This document shows, one piece after another, positions 60,428-64,000 of a DNA stretch of 64,000 nucleotides. The stretch covers positions 62,001 through 126,000 of the forward strand of contig BEHN01000004.1 in assembly GCA_002898535.1 (NCBI GenBank). The letters are read 5' to 3'. The position numbers were made by a program, and so were the translations under genes. The DNA is from a bacterium HR11. GTDB lineage: Bacteria; Acidobacteriota; HRBIN11. Position 1 is the stretch's first letter. The number at the start of each line of letters is the position of its first letter. The notes under the pieces are model-generated. The model ran no database searches, was not told the DNA's origin, and worked only from the letters and a program-made list of their open reading frames with translations.

Positions 60428-61972
60428 ATGGCGCATGGAGAAGCCCAAGCCCTGCCCTGGCAGGCCCCCGTCATCCTGGAGAAGGAGGCGGCGGTCTCGG
60501 AGGCGGAGGACATCGGCTTCCGGCGGGTGACGCTCGTCTGGATCACGACGGTCCTGGCGCTCTTTGCCGTCCTGGGTGTCCTGGGCTGGCTGATGCGTTT
60601 GACCCAGGGTCGCTTCCTGACCCTGCGGCCCGAGTGGTTTTACAGCCTCATGACCCTCCACGGCCTCGGCATGTTTGGAACGTGGTATATCTCGACGATG
60701 GTCGGGGTCCGTTACCTGCTTACCCGATACGCCCGTCTGAGTCTTTCGGTGAGTTGGGTCGTCTACCTCATCACCCTTGGGGCGGTGGGCCTCTTTGTGG
60801 TCGCCACGCTCGTCGGTCGATTCAGTCCCGGTTGGTACTTTTTGTATCCGCTTCCGTTCCATTCCCAGGGCGTCTGGAAGCCCTGGGCGACGACCATGTT
60901 CCTTACGTTTGTGGCCCTCCTGGGGGTCGCCTGGGTGATCTGGGAAGTCGACGTCCTGCGGGCGATCGCGCGGCGGTGGTCCCTGCCCCAGGCACTGGGG
61001 TGGGACGTCCTGTTCGGGCGGCGGAACGTCTCCGACGTCCCCCTGGCCGTTCACATCGCCACGGTCATGCTCGTCCTGCACCTCTCGGCCTTGCTGGCCG
61101 CCGTAGTCCTCCTGACCCTTTACGCCCTGGAGGGCATCGGCACGGGCCTTCAGAACGACCCCCTCCTCATGAAGAACCTGACGTTTTACTTCGGCCACGT
61201 CACGGCCGAGGTCACGACCAACCTCTCGTTCCTGATCGTCCTGGAGCTGATGCCGAGGCTGGCGGGGCGGCCCCGGTTTTACGTGAACCGCATGTTCGCC
61301 GCGGCCTTCAACGTCGTCCTCGTCCTGATCGCCATCACGTATCTCCACCATCTCTTGATGGACTTTGCCCAACCCTTCTGGCTCCGCATCCTCGGGCAGA
61401 CGGCGTCTTATCTGATTCCTATCCCGGCGGCGGTCGTGACGATCTTCGTCACCCTGAGCCTCGTTTACGGCTCCCGCATGCGATGGACCCTCCCGGCCGT
61501 GCTCTTCTACTTGGGCGTGATGGGCCTGGCCATCGACGGCGTGGGGGCCGCCTTTATCAGCTCCACGCCGGCCCTGCAGTTCCTCTTCCACAACACGCTG
61601 GTCGCGGTCGCCCATCTTCACCTGGGCTTTCTCATGGGCGTCGTACTCATCAGTCTTGGATTTGCCTTCCAGTTCGTGAAGGAGCTCAGTCAGACCGACG
61701 AGACGCCCCGGATGACCTGGGTGGTCCCGGCCCTGCTGGCCGTCGGCGGGTATGGTTTGGTCCTGATGTTCTCCCTGGCAGGCGCGGCTTCTGTCCCCCG
61801 TCGGTACGCCATCTATCCTGAGGAGCTGGCGCAGGGCGTCACGATGGCGAGGTGGGCCGTCGTGCCTCTCGTCCTCCTGACGGTCGGCGTCCTCCTCTAC
61901 CTGTGGGAGTTGATTCGGCGATGGCCTCGCGCTTGGGCGGCGTTGCGGCCCTCCTCGGCTGGGGGCTCCTGA
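60428..61972 (+). CDS. Haem-copper oxidoreductase subunit I, Tyr-less (possible NO reductase)
   Basis: A 514-residue protein with 12 predicted membrane helices. Haem and CuB/FeB ligands are present: His78 (TLHGLGMF), His257, His307-His308 (YLHHLL), His396 and His398 (VAHLHLGF). At the position of the Tyr cross-linked to the CuB-ligand His (GHxxxY) the sequence is FGHVTAEVTTN, so Glu261 replaces Tyr. NO reductases have Glu at this place (HLWVE). The ALQFLFHNT segment resembles B-type oxidases. ATG 60428 follows GGTGG. Confidence 0.85.
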   Translation: MAHGEAQALPWQAPVILEKEAAVSEAEDIGFRRVTLVWITTVLALFAVLGVLGWLMRLTQGRFLTLRPEWFYSLMTLHGLGMFGTWYISTMVGVRYLLTRYARLSLSVSWVVYLITLGAVGLFVVATLVGRFSPGWYFLYPLPFHSQGVWKPWATTMFLTFVALLGVAWVIWEVDVLRAIARRWSLPQALGWDVLFGRRNVSDVPLAVHIATVMLVLHLSALLAAVVLLTLYALEGIGTGLQNDPLLMKNLTFYFGHVTAEVTTNLSFLIVLELMPRLAGRPRFYVNRMFAAAFNVVLVLIAITYLHHLLMDFAQPFWLRILGQTASYLIPIPAAVVTIFVTLSLVYGSRMRWTLPAVLFYLGVMGLAIDGVGAAFISSTPALQFLFHNTLVAVAHLHLGFLMGVVLISLGFAFQFVKELSQTDETPRMTWVVPALLAVGGYGLVLMFSLAGAASVPRRYAIYPEELAQGVTMARWAVVPLVLLTVGVLLYLWELIRRWPRAWAALRPSSAGGS

Positions 61973-62739
61973 CCCTGGGGGTCGGTCTCGTCCCGGGTCC
62001 GGGGCTCGGTGCCCTGGCCCGGGACGCCGGGGCCGGACCGGAGGGACCTTACGGGATCCCCCGGGAGGAGCGCTATCTCTATCGGCCCGTACCGAACGTG
62101 ACGGTCACCACGCGGAACGGCACCGTGTCCCTGGACCGGCTCTGGCAGGACCGGTCCGTCCTGCTGACCCTGGTGTACACCCGTTGCGCCGGCGTGTGCT
62201 ACCCCTTCGTGCGGTCCCTGAAAGAAGCCGTCCGCCGGGTCGGGGGCCTCGGCCGGGATTACCGGGTCGTGGTCCTCAGTTTCGACCCCCGGGACACCGT
62301 CGAGACGATGGCGTCGATGGCCCGAGCCGTCGGCTTAGCGGACCATCCCGATTGGGTCTTTGGCGTGACGACCCCGGCCGCCATCGAGCGGCTGACCCGC
62401 ACGGTCGGCTACTGGACCCGGTGGGATGCGGCGACCCGGCAGTATGACCACCCGTCTGTCCTGATCGGCATCGACCGGGGCCGGGTCGTCCGGTTCCTCG
62501 TCGGCGCCGCCGTCGTTCCCGACCGCCTGTACGAGGTCGTCCGGGAGCTCCGGGGGGAATTCGTCGGGACCTATCCCCTGCCGAGGAAAAACGTCGTCTT
62601 CCGATGCCTCCAGTACCGACCGGGTCAGGGGACCACGCTGGATTGGGGCTTCCTGTTGCTTCCCGCGCCGGGGTTTGTCGCCTTCGGGATGACGGCCCTC
62701 ATCTTCTGGAAAGTCCGCCGCCGACGGAACGTCGGGTAG
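61921..62739 (+). CDS. SCO1/SenC-type copper chaperone
   Basis: A 272-residue protein with an N-terminal signal/anchor (about 6-30), a thioredoxin-like domain with Cu-binding CAGVC (Cys89, Cys93) and the third ligand His177 (YDHPSVL), and a C-terminal membrane helix (about 243-265). SCO proteins deliver copper to CuA. ATG 61921 lies inside the subunit I gene (52-bp overlap), so the two are probably co-translated. Together with subunits II and I it forms a compact enzyme-plus-assembly operon. Confidence 0.9.
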   Translation: MASRLGGVAALLGWGLLTLGVGLVPGPGLGALARDAGAGPEGPYGIPREERYLYRPVPNVTVTTRNGTVSLDRLWQDRSVLLTLVYTRCAGVCYPFVRSLKEAVRRVGGLGRDYRVVVLSFDPRDTVETMASMARAVGLADHPDWVFGVTTPAAIERLTRTVGYWTRWDAATRQYDHPSVLIGIDRGRVVRFLVGAAVVPDRLYEVVRELRGEFVGTYPLPRKNVVFRCLQYRPGQGTTLDWGFLLLPAPGFVAFGMTALIFWKVRRRRNVG

Positions 62740-62855
62740 GGCTCAGGCAAACCGGTCCGTTCGCTGAACTTTCAAGAGGGGCCGTCGCCCCTCCTGGGAA
62801 TGAGGCCGGACGGCCCGACGACCTTATGACCTTATGGCCTACCGAGGAGGGCGCC

Positions 62856-64000
62856 ATGACGTCCGTTACCTTAGACCATCGGCGGCTCTATCGTTTGCCC
62901 TGGACCCTCCCGGACAACGGAATCTCCTGGCTCGAGCCGACGTCGGCCTGCAACATCGTGTGCGTCGGCTGTTACCGGGAGAACCTGCCGTCGTCCCACA
63001 AGCCCCTCGAAGTCGTCCGGGAGGAGATCGACACGTTCCAACGTCTGCGTAAGTCCGACTGCATCTCCATCGCCGGCGGCGAGCCCCTCCTGCATCCCCA
63101 GATCGTCGAGATCGTCCGGGAGATCGCCGCCCGGGGCTTCAAGCCCATCATCAACACGAACGGCGTGGCCTTGACGCCGGAACTCCTGCGGGAGCTCAAG
63201 AAGGCAGGCGTCCGGGGCTTTACCTTCCACATCGACAGCCAGCAGTTTCGGGCCAAGTGGCGGGGCAAGAACGAAATCGAGTTGAACGAGCTCCGACTGC
63301 ACTACGCTCAGATGCTGGCCGAGGTCGGGGGCCTCTCCTGCGCCTTCAATGCGACAGTTTACGAAGACAACCTCCCGTACGTCCCCGACATCGTCGAGTG
63401 GGCGGCCCGGCACATCGACATCGTCCACGTCGTCGTCTTCATCGCCTATCGGCAGATCGTCCCCCGGCTGATGGAGAACTTCGAATTTTACGCCGGCGGC
63501 CGGAAGGTCGACCTGAATCCCCTCCCCTACGTGGCCGACGGGGAGCAAAACGTCGGCATCCGTTCGACCGACATCCTGGCCGTGATCCGCCAGCGCTTCC
63601 CCGACTTCATGCCCTGCGCTTACCTCAACGGGACGGAGCGGCCCGACTCGTTCAAGTGGCTCCTGACCGTCCGCGTAGGTGCCCGGGGCGGAAAGGTCCT
63701 GGGCTACGTCGGCCCCAAATTCATGGAGTTCGTCCAGACGCAACACCACCTGTGGCGGGACCGGTACCTCGCCTACGCCCACCCCCGGATGTTACGGTTT
63801 GGGCGGTCCGGATGTCTCCTGCTGTCGCCGCTCGACCGGGGTGCCCGGAGCGTCGTCACCCGCTACCTGGCCTGGGCTCTTCGGAATCCCTTACGACTCT
63901 TTCGACCCCTGCACTTCCAGTCCGTCATGATCATCCAGCCGGTCGACATCTTGGAAGACGGCCGTCAGGACATGTGCGACGGCTGTCCGGACGTGACGGT
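62856..64000 (+). CDS. Radical SAM protein (3' end outside window)
   Basis: At least 381 codons, still open at the window end. The cluster motif CNIVCVGC (Cys32, Cys36, Cys39, CX3CX2C) is followed by SIAGGEPLLHP and INTNGVALT (about 75-105), all typical of the radical SAM/SPASM group. A later CDGC at the truncated end may begin an auxiliary cluster site. ATG 62856 follows GAGGAGG. It is 116 bp after the SCO1 gene. Its product could be a modified peptide or cofactor; not assigned. Confidence 0.88.
   Translation, partial: MTSVTLDHRRLYRLPWTLPDNGISWLEPTSACNIVCVGCYRENLPSSHKPLEVVREEIDTFQRLRKSDCISIAGGEPLLHPQIVEIVREIAARGFKPIINTNGVALTPELLRELKKAGVRGFTFHIDSQQFRAKWRGKNEIELNELRLHYAQMLAEVGGLSCAFNATVYEDNLPYVPDIVEWAARHIDIVHVVVFIAYRQIVPRLMENFEFYAGGRKVDLNPLPYVADGEQNVGIRSTDILAVIRQRFPDFMPCAYLNGTERPDSFKWLLTVRVGARGGKVLGYVGPKFMEFVQTQHHLWRDRYLAYAHPRMLRFGRSGCLLLSPLDRGARSVVTRYLAWALRNPLRLFRPLHFQSVMIIQPVDILEDGRQDMCDGCPDVT

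Noticed and set aside
61852-61920. Longer N-terminus of SCO1
   Set aside because: The residues are the translated second frame of subunit I; the signal anchor starts at ATG 61921.

Overview
The window is a high-GC (by eye about two-thirds G+C), densely coded piece of a Gram-negative bacterial chromosome. A large exported protein with the VWFA-type domain expanded in Acidobacteriota, many FHA/GAF/sigma-54 regulators and a thermophile-like gene style (KaiC-like ATPase pair, two-subunit transketolase, RuBisCO-like protein) suggest a thermophilic Acidobacteriota-like lineage. That is an inference from gene content; no rRNA or phylogenetic marker was compared.

Layout. 1-3877: end of a membrane protein, then an Mla-type lipid transport operon (permease, ATPase, MCE protein). 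4019-9017 (minus): a KaiC-like RecA ATPase with its small partner, an exported coiled-coil protein, and uvrA. 9459-16123: putative outer-membrane barrel, PDZ-like/PAS histidine kinase with an overlapping NtrC-type regulator, and an exported nuclease. 16548-19516: VWFA-type exported protein (minus) and a small exported protein. 19652-24023: a tight cluster (class III aminotransferase, CDP-alcohol phosphatidyltransferase, Gfo/Idh/MocA oxidoreductase, LPG-synthase-type membrane protein) that looks like an unusual aminated lipid head-group pathway. 24014-29715: histidine kinase and NtrC regulator tail to tail, tatA, and a short-chain fatty-acid transporter. 29996-35689: a quinol-oxidising bc-type complex (Rieske, split cytochrome b, and an octaheme cytochrome with a membrane anchor and long coiled coil). 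36040-46328: FHA sigma-54 activator, lipoprotein, metallo-beta-lactamase-fold protein, TPR lipoprotein with nuoH-nuoI standing alone, RRM protein, MerR regulator, three tRNAs, and an FHA-GAF-PP2C phosphatase. 46451-50232: two large exported TPR/PEGA proteins. 50459-54088 (minus): two-gene transketolase and a RuBisCO-like protein. 54949-59053: ankyrin protein, DNA polymerase III delta prime, and an SQR/NDH-2-type flavoprotein. 59748-64000: CuA subunit II, a haem-copper subunit I in which the usual active-site Tyr is replaced by Glu, SCO1, and a radical SAM protein cut by the window end.

The most unusual content lies between genes. A 263-bp repeat with about 25-bp terminal inverted repeats and TA dinucleotides at its ends is present in four copies. 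Related chimeric elements share its ends but carry a different middle (an array of small hairpins), and one of these sits between the two transketolase genes. Other spacers are built of degenerate short 'word' repeats that are often folded into hairpins, and they reach into coding sequence: they appear to supply a start codon and signal-peptide n-region, and a stop codon.

The second main lead is the respiratory set. The active-site pattern of the terminal haem-copper enzyme (His-x3-Glu where oxidases have His-x3-Tyr) points to NO reduction rather than O2 reduction. It is encoded with a CuA subunit in a window that also encodes a bc complex with an eight-haem cytochrome.
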